A DNA stretch of 64,000 bases, from NCBI GenBank assembly GCA_006384855.1, contig VCJN01001132.1, forward strand, positions 62,001 to 126,000. Direction: 5' to 3'. This DNA is from Tetraselmis striata. Taxonomy: Eukaryota; Chlorophyta; Chlorodendrophyceae; Chlorodendrales; Chlorodendraceae. The notes under the pieces were generated by a model, which was not told the DNA's origin, did no database searches, and worked only from the letters and a program-made list of their open reading frames with translations. Positions 1 through 11,300 of the stretch are shown here, one piece after another. The stretch's first letter is position 1. Each line of letters starts with the position of its first letter. Both the position numbers and the translations under genes were made by a program.

Positions 1-6
1 GGCGGC

Positions 7-3000
7 TTGGAGTCGCCGACTTGCTTTCAGTCGTTGGCGTCGCCGCAGGCGCCGCGTGGGCGCCGAGGATCGACGCAACTGCCAGGTCGCTCCAACCCGG
101 CTCGCGTCAGGCACCACCCAGCCGACGTGGTGGCGTTTGCCGAGGTCGCCGCCGCGTGGCTAGCCAAGGCGCGCGCCGTGCTGGCCGAGCGGCACCGCCG
201 TCGGGGGGCGCGCCGCGCCGGTGGAGCGGGACAATCGTCAGCGCCGTCGTCGCCCGCCTTGCCGTCCGTCGCTGCGTTCCGGGGCGTCGCAACGCCCCCG
301 GTTGTTGCTCCCGCGCCGCCAGAGGTGGGTGCACCGGCCCGCCGCCCCGGTAGCCAGGCCTCACGGGCTCGGTACCGGCCCCCCCTACTCGCCCATCTCC
401 AGCCGGCGAGGGGATGGGGTGGGGTGCGGTGGACCACCTCTCCGACGTGGACATGGTGCACATGCCGGCGGAGATGTCCATGGAGACGGCGGTGCCTATT
501 GACTTTCAAGAGGCGTGGGCGGAGGCACACTGCTTGCGTGAATGAGCGGGTGGTGGCGGCGGTGGAGGCCGATGAACCCGTGGTGTTGGATAGGGCGTTG
601 AAGTGGAAATACATGATGCCACAATTGTTGCTTAGGGCTCCGAGCCGAGCCGGGCGGCGGCGGCAACAAGCCCCGGCGTGGCGCTTCCGCGCTTTCGCGG
701 AGAGGCGCATGACCGAACTCGTGCGCTCATGGGACGACGCGCGCACCGAGGCGTTCTACGCCGGACATGCCCGCCAGCGTCGAACGGACGCTGACCTCTT
801 TGCGGCGCTACTCGTGGGCACCGCGGACACCGTTGTCGCGTTGGTGACGGACGGAAAGCTCTCCCGAGCGGCGGGCCGACCATCTTCTAAGTAAGGGTAT
901 GCGCGACCTATCCGATCCTGCTATCCTCGCCCAGCTGCGCGACAAGCACTTGTCCCGTAGCCACCCGATCCCAGACGCCGCGTATGACATTTCAGTCGAT
1001 GAGGCCGCCCTGATGACGGTGAACATGCGCGTGCCGTACCAGCAACTCAAGCAACACGTGGCGGCGGGGCCCTCAGGCATGCGCAATGAGTATCTCCGCT
1101 GCTTGGTGGGCGAATACGCCCCGGCGTCGGGGCCCCCGGCGGTCCGCGCCATGTCGGAGGTCGCCTCAATGTACCTCCAAGGTCGCCTACCCGGGTGGTT
1201 CAACCGGCTCTTCGCCTCTGCTAGGCTTGTGGCACCTTTCAAGAAGCTAGGCGAGGGCAGGGCCCCGGACGTGCGGACTCTAGCAGTCGGGGAGGCGGAG
1301 CGGCGCGCAGCGGAGCGGGCAGTGGTGGACAACATGAAGGAGGCATATGTGTCGGTGCTTGCTCCATCTCAGCTCGGCGTTGGCATTTCCGCGGGCGACT
1401 CTACGCTCATCCAAGGCGGCCGGCTCATCGCCGAGAAGCTTGGCCCACGTGCTGTCAGCGTCGACACCGACCTTCGCAACGCTTACAACGAGGCATGGCG
1501 CCGCACCATCATCCAACGCCACATCGATTGCTCTCCACTACACCCTGTCATCCTTGCGCTCCTAGCCTCCCTCTCCACGGATTCGTATCTGGTCGTGGAC
1601 GATCGGTCCGCCCTTCTGCGATCGGAGGACGGCGTGCAACATGGCGCACCGTTGGCACCGACTTCCTTTTGCGTCGCGATTCACCCCGAGGTGCAGTAGT
1701 GTGACAGCACGTTGGAGGTCGATGACGGGGCGGCGCGCTTCAACGCCGACGATGGATTTATGGTGGGCCTCCCGGAGCACGTGTGGCCGGCTCTTCATGC
1801 CTTCCGCACGTCCATCAAGGCGTCCGTGGGGCTTGAGCTGCGCTTCGACAAGATGCACGCGTACATCGCAGACATGGAGGCCGCGCGGCGTGAGGCTCCG
1901 GCCGACATCGAGTAGCCCGAGCTAGATGGCCATCACGGCATCCCCGTCCTCAACGTGCCGCTCGGATCGCCAGAGTATGTGCAGGCGTACATGCGCGGCA
2001 ATGCGGAGGAGGTACGAGAGGAGGTGGACGCTTGCCTGAGCAAGCTCCTATCTGCCAAGCCCAGCCGTCGGTACACCCACGCCCTGCATCACCAAGCATG
2101 GTCCCTGCTCAAGCATTGCATGCAACACAAGGCGGGGTATTGGCTCCGCCACTGCCTCCCGTCCGAGGTGGAAGCCTTTGCGGAGGCGGTGGATGCCACC
2201 GTCCTCGCGGCGGTCGAGCGGGTGCTAGGGGTCTCTTTTGATCCCTCCACGTACGGCACCGACACCAATCCGGTGGTCACTTATTTCCTGGCGGAGCTTT
2301 TGCACGACCCCGACCCCATGGCAGCGGAGGTGGCTACCCTGATGAGCGAGGATGCAGTGGCCATGGCGCGCAGCATGCTTCACCTCCCCACTCCGTTGAA
2401 GGGCGCTGGCATCCGCCGCATGGCTACCGTTCGTGACGCCGCATGATAGAATCACATCCTCCCAAGGTTCCTAACTAGGAACTCCGGCACCAACACCCCC
2501 ACCCCTAGTTTCTTTGACCCACAGCTTGGGTCCGTACTTGGCCGAGGCAGCTTCAACGCAACTTCTTCCGCCCGCCGGTATGACTATATATGCTCGTGAG
2601 TCGGGCAGCTACGCCGCGGCGGTGCGCGAGGCGTGGGGCCGTCGCCTCCAAGCGGCTACTACTGGCCACCTCAGCAACGCACATGCGCGCGTGATGGAGC
2701 GGGAAGCGGAGGCTGCGTCGGGCTCGCAAAAGGAGCTGAAGGCATTTCTAGACCAGGCCAACAACTCTCGGCTTCGAAATGAGGTGTGCGCTCTCCTTGC
2801 CACATGTAGGGAACGGATCTTGTTCAACCAGCTCGATGCGGCGTCGGGCATGTGGACAGTGGCCATCCCCACCGCGCGGACGGTCATGACTCCGCATGCT
2901 GAGCTGCGGGAGGTTGCGGCCGGGTACTTCTTTCTACCTAGCCCGTGCTTGGCCCCGGTGGTTGGGAGCCAGATCATTTTGCCCTCGATAGAGCACAGTC

Positions 3001-3633
3001 CCGTCATTGTTGACATGTACGGCACTACGGCAACGCGCTCATGAACCTCTCGGCACATGGAGACGCCCACTGGCGTGTACAGCACGACGCTATCGCAGAC
3101 GCGCGCCTTCCGCGATCACTATGTTCGCGACCTGGGTGTCGCTGTACGCCGGGAGGTGGCTGAATGACTTGTTCCAGCACGCGGTGCCTCTCGGCAACAC
3201 CGTACCCATGGATGAAATCAAGGACCTAGTGCCGGACGCAGAGCCCTCCCTCCCGGCGTTCAACGTCGTGACCGGGAGCTTTGATCCCCGGAGCTTGAAA
3301 CCCACGTTGCTGGAGTTCAATACTATGCGGTACGGGGTCAAGTACACTGCAGTGCCCCAGGCCACGGCTGCGGATCGGTTTGAGCGCTCCCTGTTGGGCG
3401 ACATACAACGGGGGTTGGCAGCACGAGATGCGGCGTGGCACAACACGGAGCCCGGACACAAGGGCCCTCTTCGAAACATCCGGGATATGTCGGAGTACAC
3501 GGGCATGGTCGTCGGCACAGTGGGTGAGGTGAGCAAGGGGGTGCGCCGCACAGTGCGCGGTGTCGCATGCTTGGCTGCGGATCGGGGTGCCCTCTCATCG
3601 CGAGGCACTCGGTGCACCACCCGGGCTCACTAG
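7..3633 (+). pseudogene. Broken non-LTR-type reverse transcriptase (left end outside window)
   Basis: Six reading-frame pieces (7-894, 899-1699, 1712-1915, 1955-2446, 2514-3044, 3007-3633) line up as one decayed polyprotein. The second piece carries RT motif A (VDTDLRNAYNEA, near 1470) and motif B (GVQHGAPLAP, near 1631). The third carries the catalytic box as NADDG (near 1742), where YADD or FADD is usual. Pieces 2, 3 and 4 share one frame and are split only by TAG codons at 1697-1699 and 1913-1915. The break near 880-899 and those after 2446 are frame changes, and the sequence after 2446 also holds TGA and TAG. The last pieces resemble the region after RT in this algal family, perhaps a degenerate nuclease, but that is inference. 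RT identity is firm from motifs A to C; the clade is not. The element is surely inactive. Confidence 0.75.
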
Positions 3634-4283
3634 GAGGCCGTACTCGCAAGAGACTTCCTCGGGGTCCTGAGCTTGGTTGCGGCTCGAGAGCGTGCTCGCT
3701 GCCTCATCCGACGGCGCAGATTCGTCTGCCAGCCCGTTGCCGAAGCTGCACAACACGTCCGAGGATCACCCTCACACACACATGCACGCGTGGCCTGGAC
3801 TCTGAACCGTGCGCGCATTACTTATCCATCCCGCCTCATGCGGGATGCGGGCCGCTTTTAGGCGGCTTGCTGTGTTGATATTTTAGTACTAGTTTTAGCA
3901 ATAGATGGATTTGTTACTGCCCTTCTTGTAATTCACACCAGTAGCGACTCCAAGTAAATTTTCACCAGCGAGCAATACTCGTCCCCGCCAGCGATACTCG
4001 GACTAGGACTGATGAGCAAACCCATATCCAATACCACGAATATCTAATACCCATCCAACCCATCCAACATCACATTCGGCCTACCTAGTGCCGCTATTGG
4101 AGTGGCCTGGGATTGTGTGGTGGGGAGAGCGTCTCTACTGCGTGGAGCGGCGGGTGGCGGGTGGCGATGCCTGGTCGGTGGCTGCCATGGCGGTTCCCGC
4201 CTCTGTTGGCCCGTAGCTGGATTTCTGTATGGATTTTTGTATGGATTTCTTGAATGTTGCGTCTAACACATATAATCATACCA
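3634..4283. other. Non-coding stretch with a dispersed repeat (4071-4256)
   Basis: No gene is visible. After the RT tail there is AT-richer sequence. Positions 4071-4256 form a dispersed repeat whose inverted copy lies at 34786-34966. The two can be followed for about 180 nt, including the tag AGTGCCGCTATTGGA and the CCATGACAGCCACC-like block, with scattered substitutions. Minus-strand translations of both copies are similar, but the reading frame is short and probably not a gene. Confidence 0.6.
3839..3869 (+). repeat. Hairpin tail of a retroelement, copy 1
   Basis: This 31-nt GC-rich motif holds a stem GCCGC-TTTTA-GGCGGC and is followed by T-rich sequence. It lies about 200 nt after the last RT-like reading frame, so it is probably the 3' end of that element. 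The same motif recurs at 5754-5784 and, inverted, at 17560-17590. Confidence 0.6.
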
Positions 4284-4418
4284 CGGGGTTCGGATGGGGC
4301 AATGGTCCACTACAGGCTATTCCAGACCTACCCGTACGACTGCAGTTGGGCGCAAGAGGTTAAGTGCTGGGGCGGTTTCGGCCGACGTCCCGGGGCGAAC
4401 TTTACTTTAAACTTTTAC
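4284..4418 (+). repeat. Dispersed repeat R2, copy 1
   Basis: The segment begins GGGGTTCG and ends near CGGGGCGAACTTTACTTT. An inverted copy is present around 51455-51598, and a shorter one, holding only the CGGGGCGAACTTTA end, around 29588-29622. There is no coding capacity. It may be an end fragment of an unidentified transposable element. Confidence 0.55.
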
Positions 4419-4450
4419 CACGGACGATTGTCGGCGCAACAGCATCGGAA

Positions 4451-5695
4451 TGATCTAAACGTGTTTATGGGGTTTCCTAACGGACTATAGCTGTCCTAGT
4501 GCGACCCGTACGGTCTCAGTGGTTTCAAGCGGTTACCATCGGGTTTTGATACGGGCTGAACTCGGCGGCAACACTGTAGCTCGGCGGCACTCGTAGGCGG
4601 AGAACACGTACGTAGGCGCCGTCGGGACTTCGGCGGCCGTCGCTGGTGCCGCAGCAGCGGCCGCCTCGTCGTCACCCTCGCCCCGACATCATTGGCATCG
4701 TTACGGGCCGGCATAGGCTACAAGGGCCTCTACGCCGGCCAACCCGCTTCCAACGTCACGGCAACGCATCTGTGACAACACGAGCTGCCCGCCGGGGGAC
4801 AGCTCCGCCACCTAGCGCGACTTGTGCGTTTCGTGGCATCATCCTAAGCCTGCGCTTTGTGGGGTGGTCAGCAGCCGTCGCTGGTGCAGCAACGGCGGTC
4901 GGCTCACCGCTCTCCGCGAAGAAAGACCCACGGCGACAGCTAACCGAGTCGGCGGGTCTTCTGCGACGTCTCCGACAACCGACCCCGACACACCTGAGCC
5001 GGTACGGCACGACCACACAGGGTCCCACATTCCGGCGCCCCTCAGCGTTGTGCGTTTCACCCGCCGCTCTTTGCGCAAAGGCTGCGAAACAACCACCGCC
5101 GGTGATGACAGCAGTAGTACATCGCCGTCATCGCGAGTTGTTGCGTGTCCACCCCTCGTAACGTGCATCTCCAGTACATGTACATGGTACGGGTTACCAT
5201 CGCGTCGGGTACAGTGCACCAGTACTTCACCTGACTGTACTCGGCGCGCTCGCGCGCTCGTGCGCGCAGCTGTACTCGTCCTACTCGTGCCGGTGCCGCT
5301 GCTTTGCTGGGCGCTCGTCGCCAACTTGGCCTCTGCTGCCCCTGCTGCTTCCACTGGTCTGCAGTTCCGGCTCGTGCCGCACGCCGCCATGGCGCGCAAC
5401 CAATGCTATAGGGCGCAGTCGGGAGACGGCGCCTTAATTCCGCGACACGTCCTGCCTATGCCATGCCGGCGTCAACATCTCCCGCCCGCGTCTGATGCGC
5501 ATGCGCCTCGATCGAGGTCCTCTTGGCGCCAGACCCCTCTACAACTGAAGACATCATCCGCCTTCGTCTGCTCGGCACGCCTGCCGACTGCCCACGCTCG
5601 CAGTCGTAAACGAACCGCGTGTAAACTGGCAAGACCAGACTCGAATGCATGATTGAAATGATATAAACGTATTTGTGGGGTTTCCTAACGGACTA
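4451..5695 (+). mobile_element. Non-coding relative of the split-direct-repeat element
   Basis: The left end (TGATCTAAACGTGTTTATGG, then GCTGTCCTAGTGCGACCC) matches the A2 region of the tyrosine-recombinase element at 21264-21440. Near the right end, 5627-5655 matches its B repeat (ACCAGACTCGAATGCATG) and is joined directly to another A-type start at 5656. The roughly 1.1 kb between holds no convincing protein. It is best read as a non-autonomous or decayed family member. The 24 nt just before it (about 4427-4450) also occur just beyond the B2 end of the other copy (about 21715-21738). Confidence 0.5.
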
Positions 5696-5753
5696 AGTGG
5701 CGCTTCGCGCCGGGGATTTGTGGAGGTGCCCCTATCTCTTGGGTTGAGCCTGG

Positions 5754-5784
5754 TGCGGGATGCGGGCCGCTTTTAGCCGGCTTG
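5754..5784 (+). repeat. Hairpin tail of a retroelement, copy 2
   Basis: This copy has one change in the stem relative to the one at 3839 (GCCGC-TTTTA-GCCGGC). The following 60 nt are also T-rich and similar. No RT reading frame remains upstream, so this is probably a strongly 5'-truncated insertion. Confidence 0.55.
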
Positions 5785-5907
5785 TATTATAGTGTTGATC
5801 TTGTAATACTGTTGTTTCTGCTGGGTAATACTGCTTTTAGCGTTAGATTTGTCACTAATCTAATTTTAAGAGAAGTATTAATTTGTAAAACAGATTAAAT
5901 CTGCAAG

Positions 5908-6957
5908 TGTCACAGCGTACAACGTTTCAGCGTACGCATGCGCGCGTACATGGACTTGCTTACTTGGCATACCGGCGAATACTCGTCGCCTGTCATACGG
6001 GTATCAATTTTAGTACTTGCAGTACTGCGTTGTATGTGTATGCCTGATGTCCAAGCGAGCAGTCACCCATGGCGCAACGACCAACTGTCTATCGCTCAGC
6101 TCTCACACCTAGAACCACCGACAGACCTAGGGCCCGTACCAACGGCTAACTGCCGCCAACCACGGCGCCCGTGCAGACCAATAGCGCGTGGGAAGGCCTA
6201 GGGGCTTAGTCGGCTCGCGCGCCCGCGGGATGCTTTAGCATCCTGTCGGCGCGCTGCCCGCCCACTCTTTGGCTTTCCAAACGTCTCATCCCACCCATCT
6301 TGTAACCACGCTACTACACCACAAACACCTCGACTCTGTGCACATCACACCTGCACGTGCCTCTTCTATTGCTGTCCATCAAGGGCAGTACAACCTGCTG
6401 TCGAGCTGCGAGTGATATCGCGTAGCAAGCAACGGTGGTGAGTCGCGGTTACGCCTGTGTTGTTTGCGTCGTGACGCCCGTCTTGCTTTTACCTCCTGTG
6501 AACCCGTCGTACCGACTGCCTGGACTTGTCGACCGACCGACCGACCGATTAGCGTACCGAACGTGCCTGATCAGCACTGGCTTGCTTGTTGCCATATGCG
6601 AGCAGTCGGTACTGCGCGTCGTCGTCGTCGAGTCGTGTCGTGATACCGTACGCGCACGCATATGCGCGCGTGCGGGCACTCGTAGTCCATTCGCGAGAGG
6701 CATGTCGTGCGGCACAGGGTGAGGAGTGCTTGACGTATTTCGCGTCGATCGACCACACACACACACACCTCTGTCACGCCGAGTAACCAAGCAACTCGCA
6801 CGCGTGTGTAGTGCCGGCCAATAGGGCCGATGGCACTGTGAGACGTACTTCTACTGGAGTCATAGGAACCGAGGCCAAGAGTCAGCAAGTCTTAGACAGA
6901 GACTTAGAGGCCAGGACACGTGCATAAGACCACATGCCTAGGAGTCTGTTAGGCGAT
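5908..6957 (+). repeat. 5' LTR
   Basis: The boundaries come from comparison with 16317-17375. The LTR contains, at 6262-6283, a stretch complementary to the 22 nt that follow it. By analogy with self-priming elements the RNA 5' end would lie near that stretch; no TATA-like box was located. A short CA repeat lies near 6753-6768. Confidence 0.9.
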
Positions 6958-6979
6958 CGTTTGGAAAGCCAAAGAGTGG
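6958..6979 (+). promoter_or_regulatory. Primer-binding site, probably self-priming
   Basis: These 22 nt start directly at the LTR edge, where a primer-binding site must lie. They are perfectly complementary to 6262-6283 inside the LTR, and to 16671-16692 in the 3' LTR. Fission yeast Tf1 is known to prime from its own folded RNA 5' end. I infer the same here; I recognise no tRNA 3' end. Confidence 0.65.
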
Positions 6980-7347
6980 CTGTTCCTAAGTGGTCTTAGT
7001 CCTGAACACCCACATCCCAATACCCCCACTTAGACGCTAACCTCGAGGTTGTTCAGGGGACGCCCTCACCTCCTGCAGTCAGCCACGTCTTCACAAGTGG
7101 AGGGAGCAAGTCATCACAGTGCAACGTTCATCGGCGCCGATCTTCTGCGCTATTGTTGGCAAGGCACTGTGCAAGGCGCGCGTAGGAGGCATCGCCTACA
7201 CCTACAACGCGTGCAACGAGCTGAGAGGAGCCGCGTGTGGTGGTTACCTCAGCCTGGAGCGCGTTCGTCGGCAATCGCTTCATCAACCTGTTCAGTCCAG
7301 ACTTCCGCGCGCCAATTGGGGGGGGGAGCGGTCACTGAGCAAGGCGC

Positions 7348-8301
7348 ATGTCAGAGGGAGAGAGCCCGCGCCAACTCAGACGACGCTTCACGAGGAGTAC
7401 CGGAGCACCTGTGGCAGCACCCTTATCGGAGCCGGAGCGCGTCTTGCGTCAAGCGCTCCGTGACGCCATGGCGCAGCGCGGTGGAGACCCCAGCGCCGTA
7501 GGATCTGGAACACCATCAAGACGACGACCACCTGGAAGTCAGCACTACACGCCCAATCATATCATGGGTGACCTGAGTGCAGCGGAGGAGCGCATCTACG
7601 AGGAGCGAGAAGACGCGCGGACAATCGCCGGTGGTCTACGCAAGGAGACAATACCACGCCATGAGCGCTTCGACGGCGCTACCTCAATATGGACGGAGTG
7701 GTTCAGTTCATTCAACGCCAACGTCTTGATGCCATACGCGCTTATCAAGGCGCCACCAAGATCAGCCCCGAGGGCTGACGGAGCTGGTTCATCGGACCTT
7801 GAGAGCACCGGACCGGAGTGGGTGTTCAGCCCAGCAGACTCCCTTCAGCTTCTTCAAGAGTATGTCGAGATCAACGCCGTCACCAGCCCCATCATCGATC
7901 AATGGCAGAAGGACACTCTACGCTATCAACAACGAACTCTCCGCTTCGACCCTGCATCCGGACGCATTAGAGTGCCATCGCGCGAGGATGCGGACGCCTT
8001 TCACGAGTTCCGCTATCGACGCTACGTGGAGCTCTTTGAGACCAAGTTCAATGAGGCGCCGAAGATGCGCACTAGGTACGACGCCTACACCCGTGAGGGC
8101 TTCCGCGAGACCCCTGCCAGCTTGGCGATGACTCTTCGCGAGCTCAAGGCGCATCTACCAGACCTCACGTGGGACAAGGTCAACCAGAAAGCGTTCGACG
8201 TCATGACCTCTGTGTGGCGCTCTATTCCGGCGCTCAAGCAGTCCCTCGATGCTGGCTTCCACCAGCTCAAGGACATCGCTTTTTCTACGTCAGTCTCATG
8301 A
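7348..8301 (+). CDS. Gag-like protein of the gypsy element
   Basis: A 317-residue ORF starting at ATG 7348, 390 nt after the LTR. It has no catalytic motif. It is rich in charged and aromatic residues (RYRRYVELFETKFNEA) and fits a structural Gag or capsid protein by position and length. It ends at TGA 8299-8301 and overlaps the next frame, which begins at 8249 and lies +1. The protein appears to continue after QLKDIAF into the +1 frame near 8275-8290, at a run of five T. This is either a programmed +1 shift or a single-base indel. Nucleic-acid-binding Cys motifs and the Gly/Arg stretch lie in the next frame, which supports continuation. Confidence 0.75.
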   Translation: MSEGESPRQLRRRFTRSTGAPVAAPLSEPERVLRQALRDAMAQRGGDPSAVGSGTPSRRRPPGSQHYTPNHIMGDLSAAEERIYEEREDARTIAGGLRKETIPRHERFDGATSIWTEWFSSFNANVLMPYALIKAPPRSAPRADGAGSSDLESTGPEWVFSPADSLQLLQEYVEINAVTSPIIDQWQKDTLRYQQRTLRFDPASGRIRVPSREDADAFHEFRYRRYVELFETKFNEAPKMRTRYDAYTREGFRETPASLAMTLRELKAHLPDLTWDKVNQKAFDVMTSVWRSIPALKQSLDAGFHQLKDIAFSTSVS

Positions 8302-11300
8302 GGACCGCTCGGACGAGCTAGCTGCGGAGGTGGAGCGCTATGAGGACATCATGAGGAAGGATGAGATTCGAATGGCGGAGGCCTTGACGGCTGCCCAACA
8401 CTTCGCGGAACTGACTGGAGCATCGGCGCCGGCAGCTGGTGGAGGACGGCAGCACGGCACCAGCACTCAAGAACCGGTCATCACATGGACCATGGTCAAC
8501 GGACGTCGTGTGCGAGCGCAACTTGTCGTCGTGAAGGACACCCACCATATCCGCCCGTTGTGCGAGGCATGCACAAAGGCGCGTGGACGTGACATCTTTC
8601 ACGGAGCCAACTACCGAGAGTGTGCCAACAAGTTCGGCTCAACCATGTATGTCAACGACGCCGCTGGTGGCCGTGGCGGCCGTGGAGGCGGCCGAGGCGC
8701 AGGCCGAGGTGGCCGTGGTGGTCATGGCGGTGGACGCGGCGATGGAGGCGCACCCGGAGGCGGACGAGGACCGTGCTGGAACGCTTGGTGCGACGGCGCT
8801 CATAACTTTACTGAGTGCGACAAGCCAATCACTGACCCTACGCTCATCGCACGACTGAAGCGCAACCAGCGGGAGCGAGAGCGCCGCCTTGCCTATGGAC
8901 AACAACGCGGATGGGCTATGGACGTGGAGACCGGACTGTCCAAGCTCGAGATGGACTTGGCGAGGAAAGCCGGACACATGCTCACTGGGCGACACGACGC
9001 CCATGTTGACGGAGCGGCGACATCATCAACAATGGCAGACCTGGAGGCCATGTTCTCTCGCATCCTCGAGAAGTCTCAAGCTGCCCATGGTGCTACGGGT
9101 GCCATGCGCTTGGCCGTGGAGGTGCCAGACCCCTTTCTGGATTGCGTTGACACCGACGATCACGGCACTTTGCTACATGGAGCGTCGTGTGTGGAGCTGC
9201 CCGTGCGTGAGCTGCGTGAAGTCTTCTTTGGAGCTCCAGGTCGTGCGCAACCTGTGGGGGCTGACTGGACGCCGGAGTCGACTGTGCCAAGACCGCGTGG
9301 ACGCCCGGCAGTGCTGCCTCCAGGATCGGCGCGGAACCCTGAACTTCGCATGCGCCAACCCGGATGGGACGCCCAACGCGAGCAACTCACCAAGCAGCGG
9401 CCCCAAGGTTTTGAGCCGGCAGTCGAGCAGGAGGCTCCTGTGTCCTACGAGGGCCGCCGTGGAGGAGGAGCGATCACCTCGGACATGTTGGATATCCGCA
9501 ATCAGCAGCTCCTACAGCACGCTAAGTTCCTTGGTCTACCCGTTGCTGTAGTATCGGACATGACACCCGAGCATGCTGCAAGGTGGTTGGAGGCACGCAA
9601 CACTGCACTGCGTGGAGGACTTGAAACTCGTGACCACATGGCCGTAGCATGGGAGACGGTGCTTCAGCAAGCCGTCCGACGCTTCGAGGCGACAGCGCGG
9701 CTCACCTGGGTTGACTACACGCACCTCGACTTGACGCGCGTCTCTGCCGCAGCCGTGCAGAGCGTCTATGGTATGTCTCTCCCACGCGTCAGTGTCCCGC
9801 CACTGTCCTCGCCATCAGCGGAGCCCCAAGCCAACATTCATCCAGTGGACGTGGTGCAATATGGCGTCAAGCCTCTGGAGTCTCGGCGCCCGCTGTCAGC
9901 GACATCTTCGGAACTTCAGCAACTGCGAGAGGTGCAGCGCAGCGCATACCCGGACTACCCGGAGTATGACCGCCACAGTGCTTTCTACGTGGACTGCAAG
10001 TTGACAGTCATCGTCATCGGCGGCGTGCGCATCCGGATGGCCTTGTTAGACACCGGCTGCGACTACAACGGTGTGCACCGGCGCGTGGTGGATTGCATGA
10101 AGCCGGGCGAGGCGGACCCCACGCTGCAGTCCATGTCCATGCAAGGCATTGGCGGCAAGATGGAGATGCAGCGCCTTGTGGGGCGCATCTCCTACGTGAT
10201 CAACCCAGACACTGATTGGGAGCGCAAGTTTGAGTGGCCATCGTTCGCCATTCTTGAAGGCGATCATCTTCCAGATGTCATCTTGTGCACATCCGTCATG
10301 GCACACCTTGGCATGGTCATCGATGTGGGGGGGCATACTGCCTCATACCGCCCAGATCCCCACGATCGCAGCCGCCACGTCGATGTGCTGCTGAAGCATC
10401 ACAACATGCCCAAGCTCCAAGTCCCGCGCAGGCTACCGCACGCAACGCTGGCCGTGTTTGCATCGGACGGCCCATCTCCCGGACTGCCGTCAGGAGTTGG
10501 GGGGGGGGAGGAGCCCGATGCCGCAGCCAACCTGACTTCTTCATTCTCCTTCAACAGCCGGATCGAGTTGCAACCGGACAACGTGAGCACCGACGCTGCA
10601 GTGCAGCCGGAGCAGCAGGACGACGACGCTGAGCTACCGGAGCTTGTAGCCGACTCAGATGACGAGGAGGACTTTGTACCCTATTGGGTAGAGGAAGTGC
10701 CCGACCATGTTGCCAACGTCATTGCGTCATGCTTCACCCTGCGCGCCAGTCCCATGGACGCCGACTCTGATAGCGATGAGGAGCTGCCGGGCCTGGTGGA
10801 GGACTCCAGCGATGATGACGATGTCTATGTGGAGCTCACCATCATGACACAGCTGGAGCCGGAGGTCGAAACAACGCTTGATAGCGAACCACTGGCCGCG
10901 GGCGCGTGTTACGCCCTGCGCGCGGAGGGCCCCGGCGCCGACAATCTGCAGGAGCAGGACTGCCCATCAGACGATGAGGAGCTGGAGGATGGCACTGCAA
11001 TGCCATCGAGGGAACATGAGGACGAGATGCCGGGCTGGAGGGAGCTCCGGACGCAGCGTCAAGCTGCCGGACGGCTGCACGACAGCGGCCACACACTGGA
11101 GCTTTTGGCGCTCGTGCGCGCCGTGCCGCATTCGACGCCGGAGCTGACCTACATCATCGACCTCGACCGGACCGGAGGCAAGGAGGGACGCGCCAAGCAA
11201 GGGCTCTTCTTGTTCGCTGGCATGCTGTCGGTGTTGTTCACCAACCTCGTCGACGGGTACCACTATGAGCTGATACAGATCGTGGATCGTATGCTCCGGA

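Noticed and set aside
1..3900. Nuclear genetic code change with TAG as sense codon
   Set aside because: Several host genes here (glycosyltransferase, multi-pass protein, SPP-like) end in TAG at sensible places, and CDC48 has no internal TAG. Decay or readthrough is more likely.
6958..6979. Conventional tRNA primer-binding site
   Set aside because: It lacks the usual TGG start and matches no tRNA 3' end I know, whereas the complement within the LTR is perfect over 22 nt.
10399..10632. Antisense and overlapping frames within the gypsy element
   Set aside because: They are shadows of the long coding frames in GC-rich DNA.
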